Shown piece by piece: positions 32,189-41,703 of a stretch of DNA of 64,000 nucleotides. Below the pieces are notes generated by a model. That model made no database searches. It was not told the origin of the DNA and saw only the letters and a program-made list of their open reading frames with translations. Positions within the stretch are counted from its first letter, which is position 1; the number at the start of each line of letters is the position of its first letter. Made by a program: the position numbers and the translations under genes. The stretch lies in NCBI GenBank assembly GCA_045656705.1, contig JAZORR010000031.1:27152-91151 (forward strand), written 5' to 3'. Origin of the DNA: RGIG4576 sp045656705. GTDB taxonomy: Bacteria; Bacteroidota; Bacteroidia; Bacteroidales; Muribaculaceae.

Positions 32189-33622
32189 TTAATTGCGTTT
32201 TGGTCGGAGATGTTCTTCGATATTTTGTTCGCGATGCACAAGTTCCACACGCACATTCCATTTCTTATGGATGTGTTCGGCCATGTGTTGGGCACTATAC
32301 ACAGAGCGGTGACGACCACCTGTGCAACCAAAGCACACCATCAAGTTGGAGAATCCTCGCTCGATGTATCGTTGCACCGAAGAGTCAACAAGTGCATAGG
32401 CATGGTCGAGGAACTCAAGAATGCCACCATCATCTTCGAGGTATTTGATTACGCATTCGTCGAGGCCTGTGAATGGCTTGTAACGATCGTATTTACCTGG
32501 ATTGTTGATAGCACGGCAGTCGAATACAAAACCTCCTCCATTACCCGAAGCATCGTTAGGAATACCTTTCTTATATGAGAAACTCATCACTTTCACTGTG
32601 AGCATTTGCTTTTGCAATTCGCTTGTAAACTGTTTCAAGTTAACAAGGCGATTGAGCATCTCATTGAGGTAAGGGAATTCGGTGAAAGGAGTGGCAAGGA
32701 GTTCGCGAAGGTTTTCGAGAGCATAAGGCACACTTTGAATGAAGTATGGTTTTTTCTCGAAATATCCGCGGAAACCATAAGCCCCAAGCACTTGTAGAGT
32801 GCGGAATAGTACAAACACGCGAAGCTGAGAATAGAATTCTGCCTCGTCAATGTCGATATATTTGCGTAGAGCGCTAAGATATTCCTTGAGCAATTCTTGG
32901 CGAGTGCTTTCAGGAATATTGGCTTTGGCTTGCCATAGGAATGACGCTACATCGTAGTAGAATGGACCTTTGCGACCACCTTGGAAATCGATGAAATATG
33001 GCTCATCATCCTTTATCATCACGTTGCGTGATTGGAAGTCGCGATAAAGGAATGTATTGGTGTTGTTTTTGAGCAGCGTTTCAGCCATACGCTCAAAGTC
33101 ATCCTCAAGAAGTGGTTCAGAGAATTCCATACCAGTGGCCTTTAGGAAGCAATACTTGAAATAGTTCAAGTCCCAAAGGATAGAACGCTTGTCGAGTTCT
33201 GGCACTGGGTAACACTTTCCGAAATCCATATCTTCGGCACCCTCAAATTGGATTTTTGGCAATAAGTGAAGTGTTTTTACAAGAAGATGCATTTCGTCTT
33301 CTCCAAATACGCGAGTTAGGCGCCCCTTCTCTATAGCCTTGAAAAGAGCTATATCGCCAAGGTCTTCTTGGATGTAGGCCATATTGTCGCTGCTTACGGC
33401 ATACACCTTAGGCACAGGCAAACCTTTCTTGTGGAAATGCTCTGCCATGTAGAGGAATGCTTCGTTTTCCTCTTTGCAAGTGCCTATGGCTCCAATGATA
33501 GATTGCTTTCCGATGAGACGGAAATAGCGACGATTAGAACCCGATGCTGGTAATTCTATGATTTCTACAGGTTCTTCGCCTACGAAATCGATGTATAATG
33601 ATTTTAAAACTTCTGTAGTCAT
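32189..33622 (-). CDS. AmgK-like sugar kinase fused to a RapZ C-terminal-like domain
   Basis: This 477-residue protein has two parts. Residues about 20-320 form an aminoglycoside-phosphotransferase-type kinase: GSNRRYFRL, YIQEDLGDIALF, the catalytic loop FLYRDFQSRNVMI and the metal-binding YFIDFQGGRKG. This matches AmgK, which phosphorylates MurNAc at C1. Residues about 345-477 resemble the C-terminal domain of RapZ (VMSFSYKKGIP, FDCRAINNPG, GCTGGRHRSVYSAQHMAE, NVRVELVHRE); in E. coli RapZ this domain senses glucosamine-6-phosphate. The fusion links sugar recycling to a regulatory domain and is interesting. It lies between yjdM (10 bp) and murU (5 bp), one operon. Confidence 0.85.
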   Translation of the reverse strand: MTTEVLKSLYIDFVGEEPVEIIELPASGSNRRYFRLIGKQSIIGAIGTCKEENEAFLYMAEHFHKKGLPVPKVYAVSSDNMAYIQEDLGDIALFKAIEKGRLTRVFGEDEMHLLVKTLHLLPKIQFEGAEDMDFGKCYPVPELDKRSILWDLNYFKYCFLKATGMEFSEPLLEDDFERMAETLLKNNTNTFLYRDFQSRNVMIKDDEPYFIDFQGGRKGPFYYDVASFLWQAKANIPESTRQELLKEYLSALRKYIDIDEAEFYSQLRVFVLFRTLQVLGAYGFRGYFEKKPYFIQSVPYALENLRELLATPFTEFPYLNEMLNRLVNLKQFTSELQKQMLTVKVMSFSYKKGIPNDASGNGGGFVFDCRAINNPGKYDRYKPFTGLDECVIKYLEDDGGILEFLDHAYALVDSSVQRYIERGFSNLMVCFGCTGGRHRSVYSAQHMAEHIHKKWNVRVELVHREQNIEEHLRPKRN

Positions 33623-33632
33623 AAATAAAGTG

Positions 33633-33965
33633 TTATTTCTTCAAAAAGCAAGTCTTTAGCACAATGCTACTGCCTTCAATTTTGCAATCCACTTCTTCGG
33701 GATTGTCGGTAAGGCGAATACTTTTCACCTTAGTACCTCTCTTGATTACCATAGAAGAACCCTTAACTTTTAGGTCCTTAATAACGGTAACTGCATCGCC
33801 GTCGAAAAGTTCGGCACCATTGCTATCTTTTGCTACATCGTTGGTTTCGGCTGCTTCTGCATCTTCTGGGTTGAACTCGTGAGCACAATCAGGACATACA
33901 TAAAGTGAGCCGTCAAAATATACATATTCGCTGCCACATTTAGGGCATTGTGAGATTTCAGTCAT
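33633..33965 (-). CDS. yjdM: YjdM/PhnA-family zinc-ribbon protein
   Basis: This 110-residue protein has an N-terminal zinc ribbon with two CxxC pairs (CPKCGSEYVYFDGSLYVCPD, Cys8, Cys11, Cys25, Cys28) and the C-terminal PhnA-type SH3-like domain (GAELFDGDAVTVIKDLKVKG, GSSIVLKTCFLKK). The family was once linked to phosphonate use, but its biochemical role is not settled. Here it heads the operon with the AmgK-like kinase and MurU. Confidence 0.93.
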   Translation of the reverse strand: MTEISQCPKCGSEYVYFDGSLYVCPDCAHEFNPEDAEAAETNDVAKDSNGAELFDGDAVTVIKDLKVKGSSMVIKRGTKVKSIRLTDNPEEVDCKIEGSSIVLKTCFLKK

Positions 33966-33996
33966 AAATGATTTATTTTTTGATAAAATTAAAATG

Positions 33997-34004
33997 CAAA
34001 GGTA
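33997..34004 (-). promoter_or_regulatory. -7 box of the yjdM operon
   Basis: TACCTTTG on the minus strand (reverse complement of CAAAGGTA), 32 bp before the yjdM start. Confidence 0.55.
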
Positions 34005-34089
34005 GTATTTTTTGTGCTGAATTAAAAACGGAGAATGTTATTAAGATGTAAAATATGAGACGATTGTGTGCGTTTTGGTAGAAAATGAT

Positions 34090-34097
34090 TAATTTTG
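34090..34097 (+). promoter_or_regulatory. -7 box of hflX
   Basis: TAATTTTG on the plus strand, about 80 bp before the hflX start and divergent from the yjdM promoter. Confidence 0.45.
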
Positions 34098-34178
34098 CAA
34101 AGAATTAAGAAATAAATGACGATTTAGAGACTGAAAACTGAATATTTTGAGTCTCTAAAATAAAGCAAAGGAAAAGAT

Positions 34179-35426
34179 ATGGCAAAGCCAAAGAAAGACG
34201 GAATGATAGACAATATAATCACTGAAGAACTCAGTGAGAAAGCGGTGCTTGTGGGACTTATCACCCAACAACAAAACGAAATAAAGGCAAACGAGTATCT
34301 CGACGAACTTGAATTCCTTGCCGATACTGCTGGTGCTGTGGTGGTGAAGAAATTTCTTCAACGCATCGACCAACCAAATCGTGCCACTTTTGTGGGTACT
34401 GGTAAGTTGCAAGAAATACGCGAATATGTAGAGGAAAATGAAATCGGTCTTGTAATTTTTGATGATGATCTTTCGGCAAAGCAAGTGTCGAATATTGAAA
34501 AAGAATTGAAGGTGAAAATCCTCGACCGCACAAGTTTGATTCTTGATATTTTTGCAAAGCGTGCCCAAACGGCAAGTGCAAAACTTCAAGTAGAGCTTGC
34601 TCAATATCGCTATTTGCTTCCTCGATTGACTCGAATGTGGACTCACCTTGAGCGTCAACGAGGTGGTATCGGAATGCGTGGTCCAGGTGAAACTCAGATC
34701 GAAACCGACCGCCGTATCATTTTGGATAGAATCTCACTTTTGAAACAAAAGTTGAAAGAACTTGATACTCAATTCACAGTGCAACGCAAAAATCGTGGCA
34801 AACTCACTCGCATTGCACTTGTGGGATATACCAATGTGGGTAAGAGTACCCTTATGAACTTATTGAGTAAAAGTGACGTATTTGCCGAAAATAAGTTGTT
34901 TGCTACACTTGATACCACTTGCCGTAAGGTGGTGATAGAAAATCTTCCGTTCTTGCTTAGCGATACTGTGGGATTTATTCGCAAATTGCCTCACCACTTG
35001 GTGGAGTCGTTCAAGAGTACGCTTGATGAAGTGCGTGATGCCGATATTCTTGTGCATGTGGTGGATATCTCTCACCCTCAGTTTGAAGATCAAATTGAGA
35101 TTGTGAATAAGACTTTGCAAGAAGTGTGTGCTGCCACCGATAAGGAGATGATACTTGTATTCAATAAGATCGACGCATTTACTTATGTGAAGAAAGATGA
35201 GGACGACCTCACTCCTCGCACTCGCGAAAATATCTCTCTTGAGGAGTTGAAGGAAACCTGGATGGCAAAGATGGAAAAGAATTGTGTATTCATCTCGGCA
35301 AAGGATAAGCAAAATATTGAGGAATTGAAAACGATGATTTACGAAAAGGCGAAGGCTATTCATCAAGCTCGTTTCCCTTACAACGATTTCCTTTTCCAAA
35401 AGTATGACGACTTGGTGGTAGTGTAA
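34179..35426 (+). CDS. hflX: GTPase HflX
   Basis: This 415-residue protein has the HflX N-terminal domain (about 25-200, with RATFVGTGKLQEIREYVEEN and the GPGETQIETDRR signature) and a GTPase domain from about residue 205: GYTNVGKS (P loop), DTVGFIRKLPHHLVESFKST (G3), NKID (G4) and ISAKDKQN (G5). HflX binds the 50S subunit and splits or rescues stalled ribosomes, especially after heat stress. Length and motifs are standard. Confidence 0.97.
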   Translation: MAKPKKDGMIDNIITEELSEKAVLVGLITQQQNEIKANEYLDELEFLADTAGAVVVKKFLQRIDQPNRATFVGTGKLQEIREYVEENEIGLVIFDDDLSAKQVSNIEKELKVKILDRTSLILDIFAKRAQTASAKLQVELAQYRYLLPRLTRMWTHLERQRGGIGMRGPGETQIETDRRIILDRISLLKQKLKELDTQFTVQRKNRGKLTRIALVGYTNVGKSTLMNLLSKSDVFAENKLFATLDTTCRKVVIENLPFLLSDTVGFIRKLPHHLVESFKSTLDEVRDADILVHVVDISHPQFEDQIEIVNKTLQEVCAATDKEMILVFNKIDAFTYVKKDEDDLTPRTRENISLEELKETWMAKMEKNCVFISAKDKQNIEELKTMIYEKAKAIHQARFPYNDFLFQKYDDLVVV

Positions 35427-35469
35427 AGTGAAGAAAGATAAGCTATAATGATTTTATTTTAAATAGATT

Positions 35470-35502
35470 TCGGGTAGTGCTGAAAGGCGTACCCGATTTT
35501 CT
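35470..35502 (+). terminator. Terminator of hflX
   Basis: A TCGGGTA/TACCCGA hairpin is followed by TTTTCTT. Confidence 0.75.
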
Positions 35503-35529
35503 TATTAAGGTAGAGGTGTAAGATTTTTG

Positions 35530-35569
35530 GAAAAAGTGGCGTGAAAGTCACTTTTTTTATGTAAGTTTG
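35530..35569 (+). promoter_or_regulatory. Hairpin followed by -7 box upstream of the 124-aa gene
   Basis: AAAAAGTG (35531-35538) pairs with CACTTTTTT (35549-35557), then TAAGTTTG (35562-35569) forms a -7 box. The hairpin may be a second terminator of hflX or an operator. Confidence 0.4.
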
Positions 35570-35595
35570 CACTTGTATTTGAAAATATATATTAT

Positions 35596-35970
35596 ATGGA
35601 TGAAGATTTGAAAAAACAATTGTCGAAAGACCCTGACGGATTGTTGACTTACGAATATATTGCAAATAATATTGATTCGGTGGACGAAATTATGCCCGAT
35701 TTGGCTGAAAATATGATCACTGTGGATAAATCGGGACAATTTGTGGTGAGTGCTGCTCGATACCTCAATGCTATCGATAGCGAAAAATATGCAGTGAGCA
35801 TAGATATGCTGGTGAAGGCTGCTATAGAAAAAGATCGCGAACGTAAGTATCTTGGCGACTTGGCTGTGAGTCTTTGGGGTGCCGATTATAAAGAGCATGC
35901 CGATGAATTGAGTGCAAAGGATGATAACTTCCGTCGCATCTTTAAGCGACTTTTCCCTGTGGGTATCTAA
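35596..35970 (+). CDS. Conserved-looking small cytosolic protein, function unknown
   Basis: This 124-residue, acidic, helical protein starts MDEDLKKQLSKDPDGLLTYE and ends FRRIFKRLFPVGI. It has no signal peptide or membrane segment. The central VVSAARYLNAIDSEKYAVSI and AIEKDRERKYLGDLAVSLWG look like alpha-helical repeats. I recognise no family. The cyclophilin gene starts 21 bp later, so the two are probably co-transcribed. Confidence 0.72.
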   Translation: MDEDLKKQLSKDPDGLLTYEYIANNIDSVDEIMPDLAENMITVDKSGQFVVSAARYLNAIDSEKYAVSIDMLVKAAIEKDRERKYLGDLAVSLWGADYKEHADELSAKDDNFRRIFKRLFPVGI

Positions 35971-35991
35971 TAACTGAAATAAGATTGAACT

Positions 35992-36873
35992 ATGAGAAAG
36001 ATGTTGTTATCGGTTATGGTGATGCTTGTATCATTCACGGCTTGTGGCACAGGTAGCGATAAGGCTGCTACACCTCAACAAGACACTTTAGTAAAAGTAA
36101 ATGTAAAAAAAGATATAATTTTACCAGAAATGACAAAAGTAGAAATCAAAACCTCACTCGGCGACATCGTAGTGGGATTGTATAAGGAAACTCCAAAGCA
36201 TCACGACAACTTCGTGAAGCTTGTAAACGAAGGTTATTATAATGGTGTTCTATTTCACCGTGTGATTGATAAATTTATGATTCAAACTGGTGATGGTGAT
36301 TCTAAGACAGCTAAACCAGGTCAAATGCTTGGCACTGGCGATCCAGGCTACACTATTGAGGCAGAATTTGAATATCCAAAATTTTTCCACAAGCGTGGTG
36401 CTTTGGCTGCTGCTCGCACTGCCGATCAAGTGAATCCAGAACGCCGATCAAGTGGTTCGCAATTCTATATCGTTACAGGTAAGGCTTATAACGAGCAACA
36501 ATTGATGCAAATGGAGCATCAAATGAACCAAATGAATCTTCAAAGCATCTTCCAAGCAAAGGCAGCTGCTAATCAAAAAGAAATTATGCGTCTGAGAATG
36601 GCTCGCGATACTGCAGGAACTGAAGCTCTTCGTCAACGACTTATTGCCGAAACTGAAGCCGAAGCTGCAAAGAATCCTGTGAAGTTTACCGATGCTCAAC
36701 GCGAAGCATATAGCACTGTGGGTGGTACTCCTCATTTGGATAACCAATACACTGTATTTGGTGAAGTGCTTGAAGGTATGGATGTGGTGGCTAAGATTGA
36801 GGCTGTGAATACCGATCGCAACGACCGCCCAACCGAAGATATTAAGATAATCTCAGCACGAGTTGTAGAATGA
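35992..36873 (+). CDS. Cyclophilin-type peptidyl-prolyl isomerase lipoprotein
   Basis: This 293-residue protein has a lipobox SFTAC (about Cys18). The cyclophilin domain shows VEIKTSLGDIVVGLYKETPK, GYYNGVLFHRVIDKFMIQTG, RSSGSQFYIVTGK and the terminal LDNQYTVFGEVLEGMDVV. Between the last two is an insertion of about 70 residues (about 170-240), rich in Gln, Met, Arg and Ala and probably a helical hairpin. Such isomerases assist folding of exported proteins. The stop overlaps the start of the M16 protease (ATGA at 36870-36873), which implies translational coupling. Confidence 0.93.
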   Translation: MRKMLLSVMVMLVSFTACGTGSDKAATPQQDTLVKVNVKKDIILPEMTKVEIKTSLGDIVVGLYKETPKHHDNFVKLVNEGYYNGVLFHRVIDKFMIQTGDGDSKTAKPGQMLGTGDPGYTIEAEFEYPKFFHKRGALAAARTADQVNPERRSSGSQFYIVTGKAYNEQQLMQMEHQMNQMNLQSIFQAKAAANQKEIMRLRMARDTAGTEALRQRLIAETEAEAAKNPVKFTDAQREAYSTVGGTPHLDNQYTVFGEVLEGMDVVAKIEAVNTDRNDRPTEDIKIISARVVE

Positions 36874-38102
36874 TAGAATTTAAGACTGATACTCTAAATA
36901 ATGGGTTGAGGCTTATCCATCATAAAGACGCTACCACGAGAATGGTAGCGTTAAATTTATTATATAAGGTGGGTGCGCGCAACGAAAACCCTGAAAAGAC
37001 TGGATATGCTCACCTCTTTGAGCATCTTATGTTTAGTGGCTCGGTGAATGCAGAGTCGTATGACGAACCGTTGCAAGCTGCTGGTGGAGAAAGCAATGCA
37101 TGGACGAGCAACGATGTGACCAACTACTACGACATTGTGCCTGCTCATAATGTGGAAACTGCATTTTGGCTCGAAAGTGATAGATTATTGCAATTGTCAC
37201 TGACAGAGAAGAAGTTTGAAGCACAAAAGAGTGTGGTGATAGAGGAGTTTAAACAACGCTGCTTGAATACTCCTTATGGCGATTTAGGACATATTATTAG
37301 AAAGAATGCTTATACTAAGCATCCTTATCGTTGGCCAGTGATAGGTGAGAGTACCGATGTGATAGCTGCTGCTACACTCGATGATGCATGGGATTTCTTT
37401 TATAGTCACTATTCTCCCGATAATCTTATTATGTGTGTATCGGGTAATATTGATTTTGAACGGGCAGTGGAACTGACTGAGAAATGGTTTGGTAATATTC
37501 CTTGTAGGAATGTGAAACCTCAAATTATTACACCCGAACCTATTCAATTAGAACCACGCAGAGTGAAAATAGAACGAGATGTTCCTAAAAATATGATATT
37601 GAAGGCTTATCGAATGTGCGGCAGAGTGGACGATGATTATCAAACGAGCGATATCGTGAGCGATATCCTTGCCAATGGTAATTCGGCTCGTTTCTTCCGT
37701 AATGTGCTTATGCAATCTGATGTGTTCTCTTCGCTTGATGCTTCGATAGGTGGAAGTCTTGATCCGGGATTGTTCTATGTGCGTGGATATCTGCAAGAAG
37801 GAGTATCGTATGAGGAAGGTGAAGCTGTGATTAAGGCAGAACTTGATAATTTCCTTTCCGAAGGTGCTACCGAATACGAAATCACGAAGTATGTGAACAA
37901 ACTCGTATCGAAGGAAATGTTTGAAAATATTTCTTATCAAGAAAAAGCTACCAAGTTGTGTGCTTATGAATTTCAAACAGAAGCTGGAGATATCAATATA
38001 GAAGAGGATAAGTATCGTGCTATCACACCAGCCGATGTGGATAGGGTAGCTCGTTCTATCTTTAGAGAGGAGTGTTGCACTACGCTGTTTTATGGTAAAT
38101 AA
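36870..38102 (+). CDS. M16-family zinc metallopeptidase
   Basis: This 410-residue protein is a single M16 unit pair. The inverted zinc motif HLFEH (His48, Glu51, His52) is followed about 75 residues later by the conserved Glu region VVIEEFKQRCLNTPYGDLGH, and the C-terminal half contains the inactive partner domain (ILKAYRMCGRVDDDYQTSDI). There is no signal peptide, so it is probably cytosolic, although it is coupled to an exported cyclophilin. These peptidases degrade short peptides or process precursors. Confidence 0.93.
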   Translation: MIEFKTDTLNNGLRLIHHKDATTRMVALNLLYKVGARNENPEKTGYAHLFEHLMFSGSVNAESYDEPLQAAGGESNAWTSNDVTNYYDIVPAHNVETAFWLESDRLLQLSLTEKKFEAQKSVVIEEFKQRCLNTPYGDLGHIIRKNAYTKHPYRWPVIGESTDVIAAATLDDAWDFFYSHYSPDNLIMCVSGNIDFERAVELTEKWFGNIPCRNVKPQIITPEPIQLEPRRVKIERDVPKNMILKAYRMCGRVDDDYQTSDIVSDILANGNSARFFRNVLMQSDVFSSLDASIGGSLDPGLFYVRGYLQEGVSYEEGEAVIKAELDNFLSEGATEYEITKYVNKLVSKEMFENISYQEKATKLCAYEFQTEAGDINIEEDKYRAITPADVDRVARSIFREECCTTLFYGK

Positions 38103-38176
38103 GTGGCGAGAGGTAGTTTATTTCACATAAAATTAAAAAAGTTTGTATTAAAGTTTCGTATACAAAGGGAAATTTG

Positions 38177-38184
38177 TATATTTG
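38177..38184 (+). promoter_or_regulatory. -7 box of the DUF349 gene
   Basis: TATATTTG, 46 bp before the ATG. Confidence 0.45.
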
Positions 38185-38230
38185 TAAGTTGAAGACGAGG
38201 TGAGGCGATGTTGCCACACCATAAAATTAA

Positions 38231-40072
38231 ATGAATATGGAATTGCGTGAAGAATCTTTGACCAATGAAAACTTGGAAAAGGATGTAACCTTGAATGAAG
38301 CTGCAGAAAATGCTGCAGAATCTGTGAATGTGAAAGCCGAAAATGTTTCGGAAGTTGTAACAGAAAATAAGCCTGACTACAGTGCAATGAACAAGAGCGA
38401 ACTTGTGGATGCTATGGTGGCTTTGCTTGACGAGCCAGTGGAAACTGTGCGTGAAGCAGTGTCGCACATCAAGATGGCATTCTACACTTTGCATAAAGCC
38501 GAAACTGAGGCTGCAAAGGTTGCATGGGTGGCTGAAGGTAATGATGAAGCAGCTTTTGAAGCACCAGAAGATGCTGAAGAATTGCGTCTGAAAGATGTGC
38601 TTAATCAACTTAAAGAAAAAAGAGCAGAATTCAATAATGAGCAAGAGGCTATCCGTAAGGAAAATCTTGCTAAAAAACGCGCAATAATAGATGAAATTAA
38701 GGCTATCGCAGTAGATCCTGATAGTGTTAATCGTCAGTACAATCGTGTGCAACAACTCCAACAAGAGTTTAAATCTATAGGTGAAGTGCCTGCTACAGAT
38801 GCTACCGATTTGTGGAAGGACTACCAACAAGCTACAGAAAGTTTCTATGATTTGCTGAAAATCAATAAGGAACTTCGTGATTATGACTTCAAGAAGAACC
38901 TTGAAATCAAGCAAGGACTGTGTGCTGAGGCTGAGGCTCTTGATGCTATGGAAAATGTGGTAGATGCTTTCCGTATCTTGCAAGAACTTCATAACCAATG
39001 GCGTGAAGCTGGCCCTGTGGCTAAAGAACTTCGTGAAGATTTGTGGAATAGATTCAAAGATGCTTCGGCAGTGGTAAACAAGAAATATCAGGCATTCTTT
39101 GAAGAAAGAAAATCAAAGGAGAAAGAAAGTGAAAATGCTAAGGTGGCTATCTGCGAAAAGGTGGATGCTATTGATATGAGTAAACTCACTACTTATGCTG
39201 CTTGGGACGATGCTACTAAGGAAGTGATTGCACTACAAGAGGAATGGAAGACTATTGGTTTTGCATCGCGCAAGGTAAATACCGACTTGTTTGCTCGTTT
39301 CCGTAAAGCTTGTGATGCTTTCTTTGCTGCTAAGGCTGCGTTCTTCAAATCTATGAAGGAAGAACTATCGGTGAATATGCAGAAGAAGGTGGCTCTTTGC
39401 GAAAAGGCTGAGGCTTTGAAGGATTCTACCGATTGGAAGAAGACTTCAGATGTGCTTGTAGCTTTGCAAAAGGAATGGAAGACCATCGGTCCTGTGGCTA
39501 AAAAACATAGTGATACATTGTGGAAACGCTTTATTGCTGCTTGTGATGCATTCTTCGAAGCTAAGAACAAACAAAATACCAATACACGCAAGGTAGAGCA
39601 CGACAACCTTAAGGCAAAGAAGGAAATAGTGGCAGAAATTAATGCTATTATTGCCGATGGTGCTGCCGATGGTGGTAAGAAGGTGCGTGAGTTGATGAAG
39701 AAGTGGCAAGAAGTCGGCCACGTTCCTTTCAAGGAAAAGGATAAGATCTATGCCGAATATAAGAAAGCTATTGATACTGCGTTTGAAAAGTTTGATATGA
39801 AGGAAGTGAAGGCTACTTTGAACAACTTTGAAAACACTATCAATCAAATGGCTGATAAGGATAAAATCTATCGTGAACGCGAATTCCTAATGCGTAATTA
39901 TGAGCAAAAACGCAACGAGCTCAAGACATTTGAAAATAATATGGGCTTCTTCAATACTACATCTAAGAGTGGAAACTCTATGGTGAAGGAAATGGAACGC
40001 CGCATTCAAAAGATTAAGGATGATTTGGCCTTGATCGAAAAGAAAATTGAACTTATTGATAGCAAATTGTGA
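38231..40072 (+). CDS. DUF349 repeat protein
   Basis: This 613-residue, highly charged, helical protein has an acidic N-terminus (about 1-60). From about residue 175 it shows repeated DUF349 helices of about 70 residues (for example LWKDYQQATESFYDLLKINK, LWNRFKDASAVVNKKYQAFF, LFARFRKACDAFFAAKAAFF, LWKRFIAACDAFFEAKNKQN). The C-terminus (about 550-613) is a coiled coil. DUF349 proteins are widespread in Bacteroidota and of unknown function. No signal peptide. The three or four very similar units suggest internal duplication. Confidence 0.9.
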   Translation: MNMELREESLTNENLEKDVTLNEAAENAAESVNVKAENVSEVVTENKPDYSAMNKSELVDAMVALLDEPVETVREAVSHIKMAFYTLHKAETEAAKVAWVAEGNDEAAFEAPEDAEELRLKDVLNQLKEKRAEFNNEQEAIRKENLAKKRAIIDEIKAIAVDPDSVNRQYNRVQQLQQEFKSIGEVPATDATDLWKDYQQATESFYDLLKINKELRDYDFKKNLEIKQGLCAEAEALDAMENVVDAFRILQELHNQWREAGPVAKELREDLWNRFKDASAVVNKKYQAFFEERKSKEKESENAKVAICEKVDAIDMSKLTTYAAWDDATKEVIALQEEWKTIGFASRKVNTDLFARFRKACDAFFAAKAAFFKSMKEELSVNMQKKVALCEKAEALKDSTDWKKTSDVLVALQKEWKTIGPVAKKHSDTLWKRFIAACDAFFEAKNKQNTNTRKVEHDNLKAKKEIVAEINAIIADGAADGGKKVRELMKKWQEVGHVPFKEKDKIYAEYKKAIDTAFEKFDMKEVKATLNNFENTINQMADKDKIYREREFLMRNYEQKRNELKTFENNMGFFNTTSKSGNSMVKEMERRIQKIKDDLALIEKKIELIDSKL

Positions 40073-40112
40073 TAACTAATATCACCCTTTGTTATGGGTG
40101 TGAGTGATATAT

Positions 40113-40153
40113 TCGAGCTACACCAAAATGTATAAAGGTGTGGCTCGATTTTT
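40113..40153 (+). terminator. Terminator after the DUF349 gene
   Basis: TCGAGCTACACC pairs with GGTGTGGCTCGA and is followed by TTTTT. Confidence 0.82.
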
Positions 40154-40192
40154 AAGTAAAGAATATATGTTCTTTATTTTTAGAGAAAAGAT

Positions 40193-41572
40193 ATGAATAA
40201 GAAAGGACGATATGGACATTTCATAAGTGGCATTCTTGCTGTGTCTGATTTCGTGGTACTCAATGTGATATATGTTATCCTTGGGTTGTGCGGAGTCGGA
40301 GCTGGTATTGATGTGTTTTTTAGTAAGAATGTATGGTTTGTCATTAATGTGAGTTTCTTGATAGCTCACATGATAGTCCCAGATATTCATGGTAAGCGTG
40401 TGGTGTATGCCGATAAGGTGGTGATGAACACACTTAAACTTGTGGGCATTCATGCAGCTACTTTCCTTTCGCTTGCTACTTTTCTCGACTTTAGTGCTAT
40501 ATCGGTCGAACTGTATGGCTTATTCTATTCCATATTCTTTGTGGCACTGAGTGTGTGGTGGATCGTGTGTCGTAAGATGCTGAAATCTTATCGTATGCGA
40601 GGTTTTAATTTCAAGCGAGTGGTCATTGTTGGCTACACAGCCGTGGGCCGACGATTGTACGAAGAGTTTGAATCTGACCATGGTTATGGATACAAGGTGA
40701 TGGGAATCTTTGATAGCATAGAAAATGCAAAAGATTGCGACTGTTACAAAGGTGAACTTGGCGATGTGGAGAAATTCTTGCAAGAGAATAATATAGATGA
40801 AATGTATTGTGCTCTTGATGGTGAATTTGTGGTGACACGAATGATACACCTTGCCGAATCCAATGCAGTAGATTTCTATTACTTGCCACAAATAGGTCGC
40901 ACTGTGATGCGACAATTTGATCTTGATTCGGTGGGGCGTGTGGCTGTGATGTCGGTACGCTCTAATCCATTGAGTAGCACACTTAATCGCTTTATCAAGC
41001 GAGCATTCGATATTTTGGTGTCGTCGATTGTGATGCTATTCTCACCTTTGGTGCTTATCCCTGTGGGGATTGCTATCAAATTATCTTCACCTGGTCCTAT
41101 ATTCTTCAAGCAGTTGCGTACTGGTTTCAGGGGTAAAGAGTTTTATTGCTACAAGTTCCGCACTATGAAGGTGAATAAAGATGCCGATACAAAGCAGGCT
41201 ACTAAGACTGATCCACGCAAGACCAAACTTGGCGATTTGTTGCGTAAGACAAGTATCGACGAATTGCCTCAATTCTATAATGTGTGGAAAGGCGATATGT
41301 CGATAGTAGGTCCACGCCCACATATGCTCAAGCACACCAAAGATTATAGTGCACTAATCGATAAGTATATGCTCCGACACACCATCAAACCGGGTATTAC
41401 AGGTTGGGCGCAAGTGAATGGCTATCGTGGACAAACCGACCACCTTTGGCAGATGGAAAAGCGTGTGGAATATGATGTTTGGTATGCAGAAAACTGGAAC
41501 TTCTTCCTCGACTTGAAAATTATTTTCTTGACAGTCTGGAATGTGTTCCGAGGCGAAAAAAATGCCTATTAA
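40193..41572 (+). CDS. Undecaprenyl-phosphate sugar phosphotransferase (WcaJ/polyisoprenyl type)
   Basis: This 459-residue protein has four or five N-terminal membrane helices (about 10-125), a CoA-binding-like Rossmann domain (about 140-240, VVIVGYTAVGRRLYEEF) and a C-terminal Bac_transf domain (about 265-459): KRAFDILVSSIVMLFSPLVL, SPGPIFFKQLRTGFRGKEFY, the conserved YKFRTMKVN, DELPQFYNVWKGDMSIVGPR and PGITGWAQVNGYRG. Members move a sugar-1-phosphate from a nucleotide sugar to undecaprenyl phosphate and so start exopolysaccharide or O-antigen synthesis. No other polysaccharide genes follow directly, so it stands apart from a cluster. Confidence 0.95.
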   Translation: MNKKGRYGHFISGILAVSDFVVLNVIYVILGLCGVGAGIDVFFSKNVWFVINVSFLIAHMIVPDIHGKRVVYADKVVMNTLKLVGIHAATFLSLATFLDFSAISVELYGLFYSIFFVALSVWWIVCRKMLKSYRMRGFNFKRVVIVGYTAVGRRLYEEFESDHGYGYKVMGIFDSIENAKDCDCYKGELGDVEKFLQENNIDEMYCALDGEFVVTRMIHLAESNAVDFYYLPQIGRTVMRQFDLDSVGRVAVMSVRSNPLSSTLNRFIKRAFDILVSSIVMLFSPLVLIPVGIAIKLSSPGPIFFKQLRTGFRGKEFYCYKFRTMKVNKDADTKQATKTDPRKTKLGDLLRKTSIDELPQFYNVWKGDMSIVGPRPHMLKHTKDYSALIDKYMLRHTIKPGITGWAQVNGYRGQTDHLWQMEKRVEYDVWYAENWNFFLDLKIIFLTVWNVFRGEKNAY

Positions 41573-41703
41573 AGGCATATAGGATGGTGAGATAGTATAT
41601 GTATCTCATCTATATTGATTGACTCTTAATATATGAGTCGGCTTTTGGATAGGGTAATACCCTTTATCAAGGAATGTATGAATAATAAAAAAATAGTAGA
41701 ATT

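Noticed and set aside
32184..32261. 26-residue extension of the MurU-like protein
   Set aside because: It overlaps the end of the kinase gene, and the nucleotidyltransferase signature begins right at the later ATG.
31446..33965. yjdM as evidence for a phosphonate pathway
   Set aside because: No phosphonate genes are near, and the family name is historical; the neighbours point to cell-wall sugar recycling.
38123..38998. 291-codon minus-strand frame
   Set aside because: Lies opposite the DUF349 gene; Phe/Cys/Ser-rich composition is typical of an antisense reading.
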